Shown here in pieces: positions 37,533 to 47,820 of a stretch of 64,000 nt of DNA. The notes beneath the pieces are model-generated. The model was not told the origin of the DNA. It did no database searches and saw only the letters and a program-made list of their open reading frames with translations. The translations under genes were made by a program, and so were the position numbers. The stretch's first letter is position 1. Each line of letters begins with the position of its first letter. Source of the DNA: Chitinophaga pinensis (lineage in GTDB: Bacteria > Bacteroidota > Bacteroidia > Chitinophagales > Chitinophagaceae); contig CAMAXV010000004.1 of the NCBI GenBank assembly GCA_945862385.1, positions 62,001 through 126,000 on the forward strand, read 5' to 3'.

Positions 37533-40283
37533 TTAATTTTTGGTGATTACCTCATCAAGATTCAAAATAGCATTGGTGACCATAGACATTGCAGCCAGCT
37601 GCCTATCTTCTTTCTTATACAAGCTATCAGACATCATCTTTTTAATCCTTTCCTGATCATTTCCCAGCTTTTTCAGACTTTGGGTATACAAATCATCCAA
37701 TACAATCACTTTCTGAGATGTAATTGGCTGACCTGTAGCCATTTCATAAGCCTTGCTTATTTTTTGCCTGATGTCTGCATTTTTATCCTCCATAATTCCT
37801 TTGGCTAGCTTTACTGAGAGATCCCAGTAAGTTGAGTCATTTAGGATAGTAAGCGCCTGTAACGGGGTATTTGTCCTTATCCTTCTTGTAAGACATACTT
37901 CCCTTGCTGTACCGTCAAAGTTTACCATAGAAGGGTAGGGTGATGTTCTTTTCCAGTAAGTATAAATGGATCTCCGGTATTGATCCTCACCCTGACTTTG
38001 TACCCATTTTCGTTCGTCGTATGGTGATTTCCAAATGCCTTCAGGCTGATATGGCATGACACTCGGACCGTACATTTTGTTACTTAAAGTGCCACAAATG
38101 ACAAGAGCCTGATCTCTGATTTGTTCTGCAGAAAGCCTTACCCTTGGTGCCCGGGCATAAAATTTATTCAATGGATCTTTTTTCATGGCATCCTTGCTTA
38201 CCACTGAACTTTGCTTATAAGTTTCCGAAGTAACTATGCGCTTCAGTGTTTTCTTGATACTCCAGTTATCTTCATCCATGAAATTATATGATAGGAAGTC
38301 AAGTAAATCCTTATGTGATGGCGTAGCTCCCTGAGAACCAAGATCTTCAAGCGTTTCAACCAGTCCCTGTCCAAATAATTGTTCCCAAAGTCTGTTGACC
38401 ATTGTTCTTGCCGTCAAGGGATTATTTTTGTCGGTCATCCATCTTGTAAGCTCAAGCCTGTTTCTTGTTTTTTTTGCTGTTTCCTGAGTAAAAATTTCCG
38501 GCAAACCAGGCTCCACTTCATTTGTTTTCAGCAGCCAGTTTCCCCTTTCAAAAACATAGGTCTTCCGTTTCATATAGCTGGGATTATCCAGCATAACAGG
38601 CGTTCTTTCAGCTTCAGGATCATTGAGCAAGCCAGTAAATAATGCATAATAGTATTTTCCCGTGGCATTTTCTTTGTCGGGAAATGCAGGGATTGCGGTA
38701 AACCAGTCAATCACAATGCCATTATCGTTCACATCTTTTAGCAGCGGACTGCTATAGGAGAAGAAAAGATCATGAACTCCGGAAAAATTGGCACTCACCG
38801 GAATACTGATCAATTGCCATCCACCCTTGGTTTTGCTTAACTGAGCTGTTGCAATAGGAACTGTTTGCAGGCTGTCTGCATGAATGGTTAGCCTGCCTTT
38901 ATCTACTGGCGAACGAAAACGTATGATGAGTTCTTTGTAACCGTTGAAATCCATCTGCTTGAATCTTGCCACAGCAGATTTTCTCAAGCGTAGGAATTTA
39001 GTGTCTTCCAATGCTGCATTGACAAGAGAATCAGCCTGGATGCTGTTTACACATGCATGACCAGTTCGTATCAACTGATTATAGAACTGTTTATGTTCAT
39101 TTGTTGTTAGCTTGGTGGATAACCAGTTTGTCAGTGAGTCGAACTGTAAAGCACTTTTATTTCTGAATTCACGTAACAAAGGATATTCATCATACGTATC
39201 CTCATCACGTGAATTGTTGAAATAGGCCATGAAACGATAGTAATCTTCATGTTTAAAAGGGTCGTAGGGGTGGCTATGGCATTGCACGCAGGCGAAGCTG
39301 GTGCCCATCAGGGTTTCCCAGGTTGTGTTGACCCTGTCAATTACTGCAGCAATTCTGAATTCTTCATTATCTGTCCCGCCTTCATCATTTGTCATGGTAT
39401 TTCTATGAAATGCAGTAGCAATCAATTGCTCATCAGTCGCCCCGGGAAGCAGATCTCCTGCAATTTGTTCCGTGATGAACTGATTATATGGCATATCCTG
39501 ATTGAATGCCTTTATTAGCCAGTCCCTGTACCGCCAAATCGAACGAATATAATCCCTTTCATAGCCTTTGGTATCTGCGTAACGTGCGAGATCCATCCAG
39601 AGGGCTGTCCAACGTTCGCCATAGGCAGGTAATGCAAGGAGGTTGTCTACGAGTTTTGAGTAGGCAGCAGGACTTTCATCTTTCAAAAATTGTTTTGCTA
39701 TTGAATCCGGCGCAGGCATACCTATCAAGTCTAATGAAACCCTGCGCAATAATGTTCTTTTATCAGCCTCATCAGCTCTTTTCAGGTCTATTTCTTCCAG
39801 CTTTTCATCAATGAAACGGTCTATGTCATTATTATATTTGCTTGAAAAAAGAGATAACAAGCCTGATTTTGGGAGTGCTGGTTTGCTGACTGGCAAATAT
39901 GACCAATGTGTTTCAAACCTGGCACCTTCATCAATCCAGCGGGTGAGGATATCCTTTTCTTCTTTTGATAAAGGTTCTTCCCGATAAGGCATTCTTTCTT
40001 CAGGATCATCATGGTACAGCCTTTTGATCATGTCACTATTAGCTGCATCACCCGGAATGATTGCTGGCTTGCCCGATGCTGTTGCAGCAAGGGCTTCATC
40101 CCTGAATAAGAGACTGAACCCACCTTTTTTCTTTACTCCACCATGACAGGAAATGCATTTTTGATTGATGATTGGCTTTACATCAGTGCTGTAATTGACT
40201 GGCTTTCGGGTAAAGAAGATCAGATATACTCCTGTAATGAGCAACAATCCTGTGATGGCTAAGGTATATTTAGATTTTAACAT
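37533..40283 (-). CDS. Planctomycete-type cytochrome C + DUF1549 + DUF1553 protein
   Basis: 916 residues. N-terminal membrane anchor (about 7-24), PSCyt1-type cytochrome domain with C43-I-S-C46-H47 and MPYREEPLS, DUF1549 (about 145-350: RRVSLDLIGMP, GERWTALWMDLARYADTKG, INQITE-like FITEQIAGDLLPG), a beta-rich linker (about 440-590), and DUF1553 (about 620-890: TARTMVNRLWEQLFGQGLVE, LSAEQIRDQALVICG, PLQALTILND). This large family expanded in Planctomycetes and has unknown function, with roles in polysaccharide processing or extracellular electron transfer proposed. Operon with DUF1501, TIM barrel and DUF2231 genes. Confidence 0.9.
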   Translation of the reverse strand: MLKSKYTLAITGLLLITGVYLIFFTRKPVNYSTDVKPIINQKCISCHGGVKKKGGFSLLFRDEALAATASGKPAIIPGDAANSDMIKRLYHDDPEERMPYREEPLSKEEKDILTRWIDEGARFETHWSYLPVSKPALPKSGLLSLFSSKYNNDIDRFIDEKLEEIDLKRADEADKRTLLRRVSLDLIGMPAPDSIAKQFLKDESPAAYSKLVDNLLALPAYGERWTALWMDLARYADTKGYERDYIRSIWRYRDWLIKAFNQDMPYNQFITEQIAGDLLPGATDEQLIATAFHRNTMTNDEGGTDNEEFRIAAVIDRVNTTWETLMGTSFACVQCHSHPYDPFKHEDYYRFMAYFNNSRDEDTYDEYPLLREFRNKSALQFDSLTNWLSTKLTTNEHKQFYNQLIRTGHACVNSIQADSLVNAALEDTKFLRLRKSAVARFKQMDFNGYKELIIRFRSPVDKGRLTIHADSLQTVPIATAQLSKTKGGWQLISIPVSANFSGVHDLFFSYSSPLLKDVNDNGIVIDWFTAIPAFPDKENATGKYYYALFTGLLNDPEAERTPVMLDNPSYMKRKTYVFERGNWLLKTNEVEPGLPEIFTQETAKKTRNRLELTRWMTDKNNPLTARTMVNRLWEQLFGQGLVETLEDLGSQGATPSHKDLLDFLSYNFMDEDNWSIKKTLKRIVTSETYKQSSVVSKDAMKKDPLNKFYARAPRVRLSAEQIRDQALVICGTLSNKMYGPSVMPYQPEGIWKSPYDERKWVQSQGEDQYRRSIYTYWKRTSPYPSMVNFDGTAREVCLTRRIRTNTPLQALTILNDSTYWDLSVKLAKGIMEDKNADIRQKISKAYEMATGQPITSQKVIVLDDLYTQSLKKLGNDQERIKKMMSDSLYKKEDRQLAAMSMVTNAILNLDEVITKN

Positions 40284-40301
40284 GAATCAACCATTGAAAT
40301 T

Positions 40302-41036
40302 TTATAATGAAGCAATTGTATTCAGTTCATTCCTGATAGCAGCAACTTCACTGCCATCAAGTGTTATATTATTAAGTAATTCATTCATTTCCATAGCTTT
40401 ATAATTCATATCTGAAGTCTTACTTAATCTTGCTGAACTGTGGAAGGCCCTGGCTCCGGTAGCTAAGGCAAGTGTATGAATGTTACCAGCCCGGATACCT
40501 GATCCCGGCATGATGAGGATACGATTACCTGCCTGATCAACAAGCTTCTTAAGCAGAGATGTACCTTCAGGAGCAGTAGGTTTGAGTCCGCTCGTTAGGA
40601 CTCGTTTACAGCCCAATGCAATGATTAACTCAAGTGATTGTTCAGGTTCTGCAACGCGATCAAAAGCTCGGTGAAATGTAACATCCATTTTCCCGGCTTC
40701 ATATACCAATTCACGACAATTGTCAACATCAACATTTCCGTCTTTTTTGAGCATGCCGATAACCACGCCATCACAGCCTTCTTCCCTGCATGCAGCTATG
40801 TCTGTTTTCATAGCATCGAATTCTGCTTTGGAGTAAAGGAAGTCACCGCCTCTTGGTCGGATAATAGGAAAAAGTTGAATGCCAGTCGATTTTCTAGCCT
40901 GTCTTATCATTCCCAGTGATGGGGTAGTGCCCCCTTCCATTGGATTGGCACAAAGTTCTATCCTGTCTGCACCATTTTGTTCCGCAATCAAACAGGATTC
41001 AATATCAAAGGCAATTACTTCAAGTTCGTATCTCAT
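40302..41036 (-). CDS. cutC: CutC family protein (copper homeostasis protein by name)
   Basis: 244-residue TIM-barrel protein. CutC signature near the start: ANGADRIELCANPMEGGTTPS (key residues G-A-x-R-I-E-L-C) and later RPRGGDFLYS and ILPGSGI-like IMPGSGIRAGN. CutC was linked to copper tolerance in E. coli, but that role is disputed and the enzyme activity is unknown. The ATG at 41036 falls 1 nt after the stop of the upstream gene; a start at 41057 would overlap it by 20 nt. Located in the DUF1553 operon. Confidence 0.9.
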   Translation of the reverse strand: MRYELEVIAFDIESCLIAEQNGADRIELCANPMEGGTTPSLGMIRQARKSTGIQLFPIIRPRGGDFLYSKAEFDAMKTDIAACREEGCDGVVIGMLKKDGNVDVDNCRELVYEAGKMDVTFHRAFDRVAEPEQSLELIIALGCKRVLTSGLKPTAPEGTSLLKKLVDQAGNRILIMPGSGIRAGNIHTLALATGARAFHSSARLSKTSDMNYKAMEMNELLNNITLDGSEVAAIRNELNTIASL

Positions 41037-41037
41037 A

Positions 41038-42051
41038 TCATTTAAAATAACTTTCACCAGGGATCACAATTTCTTCATCAGCTGATTTTACCGCAAAGGA
41101 AAATCCTTTTTGGAGTGCATATGCACCATAATTTCCTTTATTATCAAGTGCAAGAAATCCAATCTGGATATTTTTAGCTTTCTCAGGATCTCGTTTAGCG
41201 ATTCTTTCAACTACTTTTTTACAAGCTTCACGTGGACTGTTTCCCTGGCGCATGTATTCCACAACAAGGTGTGATCCAACACATCGTATTACCTCTTCAC
41301 CAACGCCAGTTGATGTAGCTGCACCCACTTCGCCATCAACAAATAATCCAGCGCCAATAACAGGGGAGTCTCCAACCCTGCCATGCATTTTAAATGCCAT
41401 TCCACTTGTGGTACAACCTCCGCTCAACCTACCCTGACTGTCCAACGCGAGCATACCAATGGTATCATGGTTATCAATACTTCCCGGAAAAAAGCCTGGA
41501 TCTGGGGACTGATAAGTTTTATTCTCAATATTCATTACTGGCGCATAGTTGGCTTTTTTCAACCATTCCTTCCAGGCTGCTTCGCTATCGGGCGTGAGTA
41601 GATTTTCTTTCTGGAAACCATTTTCCAAAGCAAATTGCAAGGCGCCATCACCAACAAGTATTACATGAGGTGTTTTTTCCATGACCATTCTGGCTACAGA
41701 AATGGGATGTTTGATATGTTCCAGGCACATTACAGAACCACAGTTGCCTTTTTCGTCCATGATACAGGCATCCAGCGTAACTTTTCCGTCACGGTCCGGA
41801 TAGCCGCCGTAACCAACTGTTTTATTGCTTTGATCTGCTTCTGTAATTCTTGCTCCTTTTTCAATTGCATCTAAAGCATGACCATTTGCGGATAATGTTT
41901 TCCAACCTTCCGAATTAGCAGCTTTACCAAAATCCCATGTTGAAATAATAATTGGTTTTTGAGGTTTTTTATTGTTGGTACAGCTCGGCAATGCTCCGGA
42001 CATTGCAGGAATTCCAAGCATTGTATTTTTTAAAAAGGATCTTCTGATCAT
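41038..42051 (-). CDS. N4-(beta-N-acetylglucosaminyl)-L-asparaginase (glycosylasparaginase), exported
   Basis: 337 residues. Ntn-hydrolase that cleaves the GlcNAc-Asn bond of N-glycopeptides. Tat-type leader MIRRSFLKNTMLG and a possible lipobox ending at Cys24. The autocatalytic cleavage site is HD-Thr197 in DNHDTIGMLALD; GRVGDSPVIGAGLFVD is the conserved substrate pocket. First gene of the six-gene operon; cutC follows after 1 nt. Divergent from a phosphodiester glycosidase gene, another glycan-active family. Confidence 0.92.
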   Translation of the reverse strand: MIRRSFLKNTMLGIPAMSGALPSCTNNKKPQKPIIISTWDFGKAANSEGWKTLSANGHALDAIEKGARITEADQSNKTVGYGGYPDRDGKVTLDACIMDEKGNCGSVMCLEHIKHPISVARMVMEKTPHVILVGDGALQFALENGFQKENLLTPDSEAAWKEWLKKANYAPVMNIENKTYQSPDPGFFPGSIDNHDTIGMLALDSQGRLSGGCTTSGMAFKMHGRVGDSPVIGAGLFVDGEVGAATSTGVGEEVIRCVGSHLVVEYMRQGNSPREACKKVVERIAKRDPEKAKNIQIGFLALDNKGNYGAYALQKGFSFAVKSADEEIVIPGESYFK

Positions 42052-42137
42052 GCAGGATTTTTAAACAACAATTTACTGAATATAACTACATTAGCAATCT
42101 GAAATGTGGAATAAAAAAATTACCTATAATTTATATT

Positions 42138-43133
42138 ATGTTAAATAGAATTTTGATGAATAAAACTTCAATAACAATTATAGTTGCAGTTGTTTGCTTG
42201 CTGAATACCCTATCAGTTCATGCACAGTTAAACTGGACGAATGTATCTGATCAATATGGTTTTTTGCCTGTATCAGTTTCCGTTTTCAAAACACAGGATA
42301 AGATTGATGGCAGACCCAATATTGCCTTTTATGTTGAGATTGATACGAGGGATAAAAATCTTGGTTTTGAAGTTGACACTACTTTATACCGGAGACTTAC
42401 ACCTCAGCAGTTTTATGACCGCAATGCAGCGCCATACATTGTAATGAACTGTTCATTTTTTGAATTCAAGCTAAACCGGAATGTTAACCTGATTGTTCAG
42501 GATGGTAAAATGGTTGCATTTGATACACCTGCAGTTTCCAGAAAAGGTAAAGACACACTTACCTTTATGCATACCCTTGGAAGTACTTTTGGTATGAATA
42601 AGAAGCGTGAAATGGACATTGTTTATAATTTTAACGACTCATCTTTTAAATTTCCCTTTTTTCAATCTGAACCGTTGAAACCTGTTATTGATTCATTTCA
42701 GTCAATTAACCTCAGAAATCCTGCTCTAAATGCACTGAAACCCTGGAAGGTCGATTGGGCTTTTGGTGGTGGTCCTGTTTTAATCCTGAATAATCAGATT
42801 CGTATAACCAATAATGAAGAAAGGAAATTTGCCGGAAAAGCCATCAATGACCTCCATCCCAGAACTGCTATTGGATTCACTGCCGACAATAAAATGATTT
42901 TACTTGTTGTTCAGGGTCGAATGCCAGGAATTGCCGGAGGCGCATCTCTAAATGATCTTGCTGAAATAATGCTGAAATTAAATTGTGTTAAAGCCATGAA
43001 CCTGGATGGTGGCGGCAGCAGTACCCTGCTCGTTAATGGTAAGGAAACAATAAAGCCATCTGATTCAGGTGGACAAAGACCTGTACCGGCGGTATTGGTA
43101 ATTGGCGATGGAACAAAAAAAAGAAGAATGTAA
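42138..43133 (+). CDS. Secreted phosphodiester glycosidase family protein (NAGPA domain)
   Basis: 331 residues with signal peptide ending about SVHAQ. The NAGPA/DUF2233-like domain (PF09992) covers about residues 60-325: AFGGGPVLILNNQI, HPRTAIGFTADNKMILLVVQGR, MNLDGGGSSTLLVNG. In animals this domain removes GlcNAc from GlcNAc-phospho-mannose; bacterial members act on exopolysaccharide phosphodiesters. An ATG at 42156 is an alternative start. Convergent with the HD-domain gene with only 1 nt between stops. Confidence 0.87.
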   Translation: MLNRILMNKTSITIIVAVVCLLNTLSVHAQLNWTNVSDQYGFLPVSVSVFKTQDKIDGRPNIAFYVEIDTRDKNLGFEVDTTLYRRLTPQQFYDRNAAPYIVMNCSFFEFKLNRNVNLIVQDGKMVAFDTPAVSRKGKDTLTFMHTLGSTFGMNKKREMDIVYNFNDSSFKFPFFQSEPLKPVIDSFQSINLRNPALNALKPWKVDWAFGGGPVLILNNQIRITNNEERKFAGKAINDLHPRTAIGFTADNKMILLVVQGRMPGIAGGASLNDLAEIMLKLNCVKAMNLDGGGSSTLLVNGKETIKPSDSGGQRPVPAVLVIGDGTKKRRM

Positions 43134-43134
43134 A

Positions 43135-43743
43135 CTATTCAGGTAGTTGAAAATTGGCCTGATGTTTCAGGATAAATGTGATAAGGAAATCCAGTTCAAT
43201 GTCAGCACGCTGGCAGGCATCCTGAATATCATCCCTGCTAACATTTGCTGCAAAAGTTTTTTCTTTGAGTCTCTTCTTCACTCCTTTCAACTCCATGCCT
43301 GCATAACCTTCCGGTCTCATGAGCGAATATGCATGAATCAATCCGGATAGTTCATCAAAAGCATAAAGCATTTTATCCATGTCTGTTTCCGGTTCTACAC
43401 CAAAGTGAACCGGACCATGTGAAGCAATTGCGCGGATTATTTCAGGATCTATCTGCAGGCTTTCAAGATGTTCAATGATTTTTTTACAGTGCTGGTCTGG
43501 CCACTGATCCCAATCTGCGTCATGCAGCAATCCCGCCATTTCCCATTTCCAGCATTGATCTTCTGGTAGGTTCAATTTTTCATGTGCCCAGGCAGCCATC
43601 AATCCGGCTACCTGGGACATGTGTAATTTCAATCTATTGTTCAAAACCCACTCGTTAAGTAAAGCATTTGCTTCAACTCTGGATAATACTTTACCAATAT
43701 TATCAATACTTCCAAATTGATTTCTACCTAACTGAAGTGACAT
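43135..43743 (-). CDS. HD-domain phosphohydrolase
   Basis: 202 residues. HD metal site in the pattern H...HD...H: WAHEKLNL, LLHDADWDQWPDQH and IASHGPVHFG, with a final Asp in YAFDELSGLI. Members hydrolyse phosphomonoesters or nucleotides; the substrate is unknown. Lies 7 nt after the TPR gene, in the gyrA-side minus-strand group. Confidence 0.82.
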   Translation of the reverse strand: MSLQLGRNQFGSIDNIGKVLSRVEANALLNEWVLNNRLKLHMSQVAGLMAAWAHEKLNLPEDQCWKWEMAGLLHDADWDQWPDQHCKKIIEHLESLQIDPEIIRAIASHGPVHFGVEPETDMDKMLYAFDELSGLIHAYSLMRPEGYAGMELKGVKKRLKEKTFAANVSRDDIQDACQRADIELDFLITFILKHQANFQLPE

Positions 43744-43750
43744 CTGATTA

Positions 43751-45130
43751 TTATAAGCTGTTTACCCTGTCGTATTCTTTATTCCACTTTGCTTCTTCGG
43801 CTTCAAACTTTGTTTTATCAGCTGCAACTTTGGATGTTTGCCGCTTGGAACTGTATACTTCAATCAGGATATCAATTAATTTTTTATAATTCTGAAGCTG
43901 CATTCTTCCATCTCCTACTTTCTTTTCCAGGATGGGTTGTGCTTTTAACAGATAAGGCAAACCCTGATCAAATGCAATAAGTTGTTTTGCTCTTAAATCG
44001 TCTCTCTGAGCAGTAAGTTCTTTTGGTGGTGGAGGAATTTTACCAGCCTTGTCGGGCTTTTGGGCATCATTGAATTTCCTGATTTTGTCATTAACATCAG
44101 AAATTTTGCTATTCATTTTAAATCCTCTGTTAATAAAAATCAAACCTGTATTGAAGGGAATTAAGCCATCCTCAGGAGCCAGGTTTGCCATCATTTCATA
44201 AAGTTTTACAACTTTAGCTTCTGCTGCAGCATATTCTGCATCGGTAGGATATAGTGAATCTGCATACAGAAGTTTACCAAATAGTATTTCAGTATAGATG
44301 GATATAGCCTCCATATTTTTGGGATCTGCATTGACTTTGGCTTCAATACGCTTCAACTTCTGATCTTCATCTTTTATATCATTGATGAAAATCACTTCAT
44401 CATAAGTAAAGTATTCCTCTTTGGGATATAGTTTTGCACCCTGCTCCCTGATTTTATTAAATTCAGCTATGTTGTTTTTGTTGAAATGATAGTTCATCAG
44501 GTTTTTGTAGACGTCATCATATCCTACAAGACCCAGAGTGTCTTTTTTTATAAAATTTTCAAAGCTCTTGGCAAGCTTGGTGAAATAGGTTGCAGCCAGG
44601 TCTTCTTTTCCACTTAGTAAAGCCGAAAAACCAGTATACAAGGTGAGGTTGGTATCTAGCTCTGTAAGACCAAGTTTGGTTTCAAAGATGAATTCTCCTG
44701 CTTTACTCGCCTGTTCAAAAACTGGTAAAGCTTTGTCATATTCTTTTGCATCAAATAATTTGAGTGCTTTGTTGTATGGTGCAACATACAGATTGAATAA
44801 TTTTTCAGATCCTTCCAAAGTATTGTAAGTCAGGAACTTATTGGCATCCATTTGAGCAGTTTTTTGGAAGTTTTCCAAAGAAATTGCCCATGCATTAGGT
44901 GTTGCTTTTTCGAGTTCAGCATCAGCTGCAATATCACTGTGTAGTTTTGCCTTTAAGTAATAGAGCTCTACATTTTTTACATATTTAGGATTGGCGATAA
45001 ACGCATCAATCATTGTGTTGGCTTCGCTATATTTCTTTGCAGACATGGCATCTTTAACCTTTGTTAGGTTTTGTGCCAATGAAATCATTACAATTGAAAG
45101 GGTCAAACAGGTTAAAATTACCTTTTTCAT
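43751..45130 (-). CDS. Exported TPR-repeat protein, function unknown
   Basis: 459 residues with a signal peptide (MKKVILTCLTLSIVMISLAQ). Mostly helical repeats of tetratricopeptide type, for example AKKYSEANTMIDAFIANP and AKEYDKALPVFEQASKAG. Periplasmic scaffold or surface protein. It follows gyrA by 24 nt on the same strand, so the two are likely co-transcribed, a common order in Bacteroidota. Confidence 0.75.
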   Translation of the reverse strand: MKKVILTCLTLSIVMISLAQNLTKVKDAMSAKKYSEANTMIDAFIANPKYVKNVELYYLKAKLHSDIAADAELEKATPNAWAISLENFQKTAQMDANKFLTYNTLEGSEKLFNLYVAPYNKALKLFDAKEYDKALPVFEQASKAGEFIFETKLGLTELDTNLTLYTGFSALLSGKEDLAATYFTKLAKSFENFIKKDTLGLVGYDDVYKNLMNYHFNKNNIAEFNKIREQGAKLYPKEEYFTYDEVIFINDIKDEDQKLKRIEAKVNADPKNMEAISIYTEILFGKLLYADSLYPTDAEYAAAEAKVVKLYEMMANLAPEDGLIPFNTGLIFINRGFKMNSKISDVNDKIRKFNDAQKPDKAGKIPPPPKELTAQRDDLRAKQLIAFDQGLPYLLKAQPILEKKVGDGRMQLQNYKKLIDILIEVYSSKRQTSKVAADKTKFEAEEAKWNKEYDRVNSL

Positions 45131-45154
45131 TTTATAGTTTTTAAAGATCGAAAA

Positions 45155-47719
45155 TTAACGGTTGTTTGGTTCTGTTGTGTCTGTTTCTGGTAAAGTTGTG
45201 TCGGTTTCTGGTACATCAGGATTCTCTTCAGCCTGAATTTCTTTGTCTTCATCAAGATTAGTAATTGCAGCTATTTCATCATCATTATCAATTTTGATAA
45301 GCTTTACACCCTGGGTGTTTCGGCCCAATTCTGAAATCTGTGCGATAGACATCCTGATTGTGATTCCTGAAACACAGGTAATCATCAGATCTTCCTTTTC
45401 ACTCACATCCAGTATACCAACCAAGTTACCGGTTTTTTCTGTAACATTAATTGTTTTGACACCTTTTCCTCCCCTGTTTGTAATCCTGTACTCATCAACC
45501 GGAGTTCTCTTGCCATAACCCTTCTCAGAAACCACCAACACTGTTCTTGATTTATCGGCTGCATTTACACAAACCATTCCTACCACTTCATCTTTGGAAT
45601 CATCCACTTCTATTCCTGTAACGCCAATTGCTCCCCTGCCTGTAGGCCTTACTTTATCTTCAGGGAACCTGATTGCCCTACCGGATTTCAATGCAAGCAT
45701 GATTTCAGATTGTCCGTCTGTCATTCTGGCATTCAATAACTGATCACCTTCTACAATGGTGATAGCATTGACTCCATTGGCTCTGGGTCTACTGAAATCT
45801 TCCAGTTCGGTTTTCTTGATAATACCTTGTTTGGTACAAAGCATGATGTAATGGCTTTTAACAAACTCTTCATCCTGAAGATTTTTTACATCAATGATTG
45901 CCCTGATTTTATCGTCTTGTGGAAGCTGCATGAGGTTTTGGATAGCCCTTCCCTTTCCTTGTTTTTCACCATCCGGAATCTCATAAACCTTCAACCAGTA
46001 GCACCTTCCCTTTTCTGTGAAAAATAATAAGGTGTGGTGTGTAGATGCAACAAAAAGATGCTCGATATAATCTTCCTGTCTGGTTTTGCCGCCAATTGAG
46101 CCCCTGCCTCCTCTTTTCTGAGCCCTGAATTCATCCGCAGGTGTCCGTTTGATATAACCCATGTGTGAAACAGTTATAACAACATCTTCCTCCTTAATCA
46201 GGTCTTCTATTCTTACCTCATTATCCAGGTAAGTAATTTCCGTTCTGCGCTGATCTCCGAATTTCTCTTTGACTTCAGCCAGTTCAGTTTTGATAACATC
46301 ATAACGTTTTCCTTCATCAGAAAGTAAATCTTTCAGGTATGCTATCCATTTCATCACTTCTTCATACTCTTCACGGATTTTCTCAATCTCCATTCCTGTA
46401 AGCCTCTGCAATCGGAGCTCAAGTACGGCCTTTGCCTGAATTTCACTCATGCCAAACTCACTCATCAACCCTTCCCTGGCTTTTTCCGGATTAACAGCAT
46501 TCCTGATAAGCTGAATTACCGCATCAAGGTTATCCAAGGCTATGAGGTAACCCTGTAAAATGTGTGCTTTCTTTTCGGCCTCCCTTAACTGATATTGTGT
46601 TCTTCTAATAACAACCTCATGCCTGAATTCTATGAATGAAGAGATCAGGTCTTTGAGATTCAGGATGCGTGGACGTCCTTTTACCAGTGCAACATTGTTT
46701 ATGCCATAAGAAGTCTGTAAATCTGTGAACTTGTACAACTGGTTCACGATAACGTTGGCTACAGCGTCTTTTCTTACATCAATTACAATCCTTGTTCCTT
46801 CTTTTTCATTGGATTCATTGTTGACATGGGTAATGCCATCGATAGTTTTATCAATAACCAACTGTCCGATCCGGGCTGTTAATACGTCACGACTTACCTG
46901 ATATGGAACCTCTGTGATTACAATTTGTTCCCTATCATTAGGTTTGGTATCCACATTTACTTTTCCTCTCAAAACTACCCTCCCCCTACCGGTGTGCATA
47001 GCATTCTTGATTCCTTCCATGCCATAAATCAATCCTCCACCTGGGAAATCAGGGGCTTTGACATGTTGCATCAATTCATCAATGGTAATTTCCCTGTTAT
47101 CCACATAGGCAATACAACCATCAATAACTTCAGAAAGGTTATGTGGCAACATGTTTGTGGCCATACCTACAGCGATACCACTGCTGCCGTTTATGAGTAG
47201 ATGGGGAACGCGGGTTGGAAGAACAGTTGGTTCTTCGAGCGAGTCATCAAAATTAAATTGAAAGTCAACTGTTTCCTTGTCAATGTCATCCATCATAAAA
47301 CCAGACATACGTTGTAGTCTGGCTTCTGTATAACGCATCGCGGCCGGACCTTCACCATCCGGAGAACCAAAGTTTCCCTGTTTGTCGATTGTTGGGTAAC
47401 GCGTGTTCCATTCTTGTCCCATTCTTACAAGGGCATCATAAACAGCAGTGTCACCATGTGGATGGTATTTACCAAGTACCTCACCTACAATCCTGGCGCA
47501 TTTACGGGTTGGCTTATTGAAATCCATCCCGAGTTCATTCATCGCAAAGAGTATCCTCCTGTGAACGGGTTTTAACCCATCCCTCACATCAGGCAATGCC
47601 CTACCTACGATTACACTCATCGAATAATCGATGTAGGCTGCCTTCATTTGTTCCTCTATGTTAACAGGAATAATCCTGTTATCATCATGTGTTTGTTCCG
47701 GTAAATTTTGTTCTTCCAT
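45155..47719 (-). CDS. gyrA: DNA gyrase subunit A
   Basis: Breaks and rejoins DNA for negative supercoiling together with GyrB. 854 residues. Catalytic Tyr130 in [14 protein letters not shown]; quinolone-determining region [16 protein letters not shown] has Thr91 at the E. coli Ser83 position and Asp95 at Asp87, so no common resistance change at Asp87. The C-terminal beta-pinwheel has the GyrA box QKRGGRG, which marks gyrase rather than ParC. The tail is acidic and ends in Pro/Glu/Thr-rich sequence. Promoter element 42 nt upstream. Confidence 0.97.
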   Translation of the reverse strand: MEEQNLPEQTHDDNRIIPVNIEEQMKAAYIDYSMSVIVGRALPDVRDGLKPVHRRILFAMNELGMDFNKPTRKCARIVGEVLGKYHPHGDTAVYDALVRMGQEWNTRYPTIDKQGNFGSPDGEGPAAMRYTEARLQRMSGFMMDDIDKETVDFQFNFDDSLEEPTVLPTRVPHLLINGSSGIAVGMATNMLPHNLSEVIDGCIAYVDNREITIDELMQHVKAPDFPGGGLIYGMEGIKNAMHTGRGRVVLRGKVNVDTKPNDREQIVITEVPYQVSRDVLTARIGQLVIDKTIDGITHVNNESNEKEGTRIVIDVRKDAVANVIVNQLYKFTDLQTSYGINNVALVKGRPRILNLKDLISSFIEFRHEVVIRRTQYQLREAEKKAHILQGYLIALDNLDAVIQLIRNAVNPEKAREGLMSEFGMSEIQAKAVLELRLQRLTGMEIEKIREEYEEVMKWIAYLKDLLSDEGKRYDVIKTELAEVKEKFGDQRRTEITYLDNEVRIEDLIKEEDVVITVSHMGYIKRTPADEFRAQKRGGRGSIGGKTRQEDYIEHLFVASTHHTLLFFTEKGRCYWLKVYEIPDGEKQGKGRAIQNLMQLPQDDKIRAIIDVKNLQDEEFVKSHYIMLCTKQGIIKKTELEDFSRPRANGVNAITIVEGDQLLNARMTDGQSEIMLALKSGRAIRFPEDKVRPTGRGAIGVTGIEVDDSKDEVVGMVCVNAADKSRTVLVVSEKGYGKRTPVDEYRITNRGGKGVKTINVTEKTGNLVGILDVSEKEDLMITCVSGITIRMSIAQISELGRNTQGVKLIKIDNDDEIAAITNLDEDKEIQAEENPDVPETDTTLPETDTTEPNNR

Positions 47720-47760
47720 TGCAGAAAAAAGAGAGCTTTGTTAATACTAAAATAAGTTAA

Positions 47761-47768
47761 CAAATTTA
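47761..47768 (-). promoter_or_regulatory. Putative -7 promoter element for gyrA
   Basis: Minus strand TAAATTTG, a perfect -7 match, ending 41 nt before the gyrA ATG. The nearest TTG upstream is 23 nt away rather than 19-20, so the -33 element is doubtful. Confidence 0.45.
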
Positions 47769-47820
47769 CTCATTTTCAGGGGCATATGCATCAAAACAAT
47801 GTGCAGGAGTTATCCACTTT

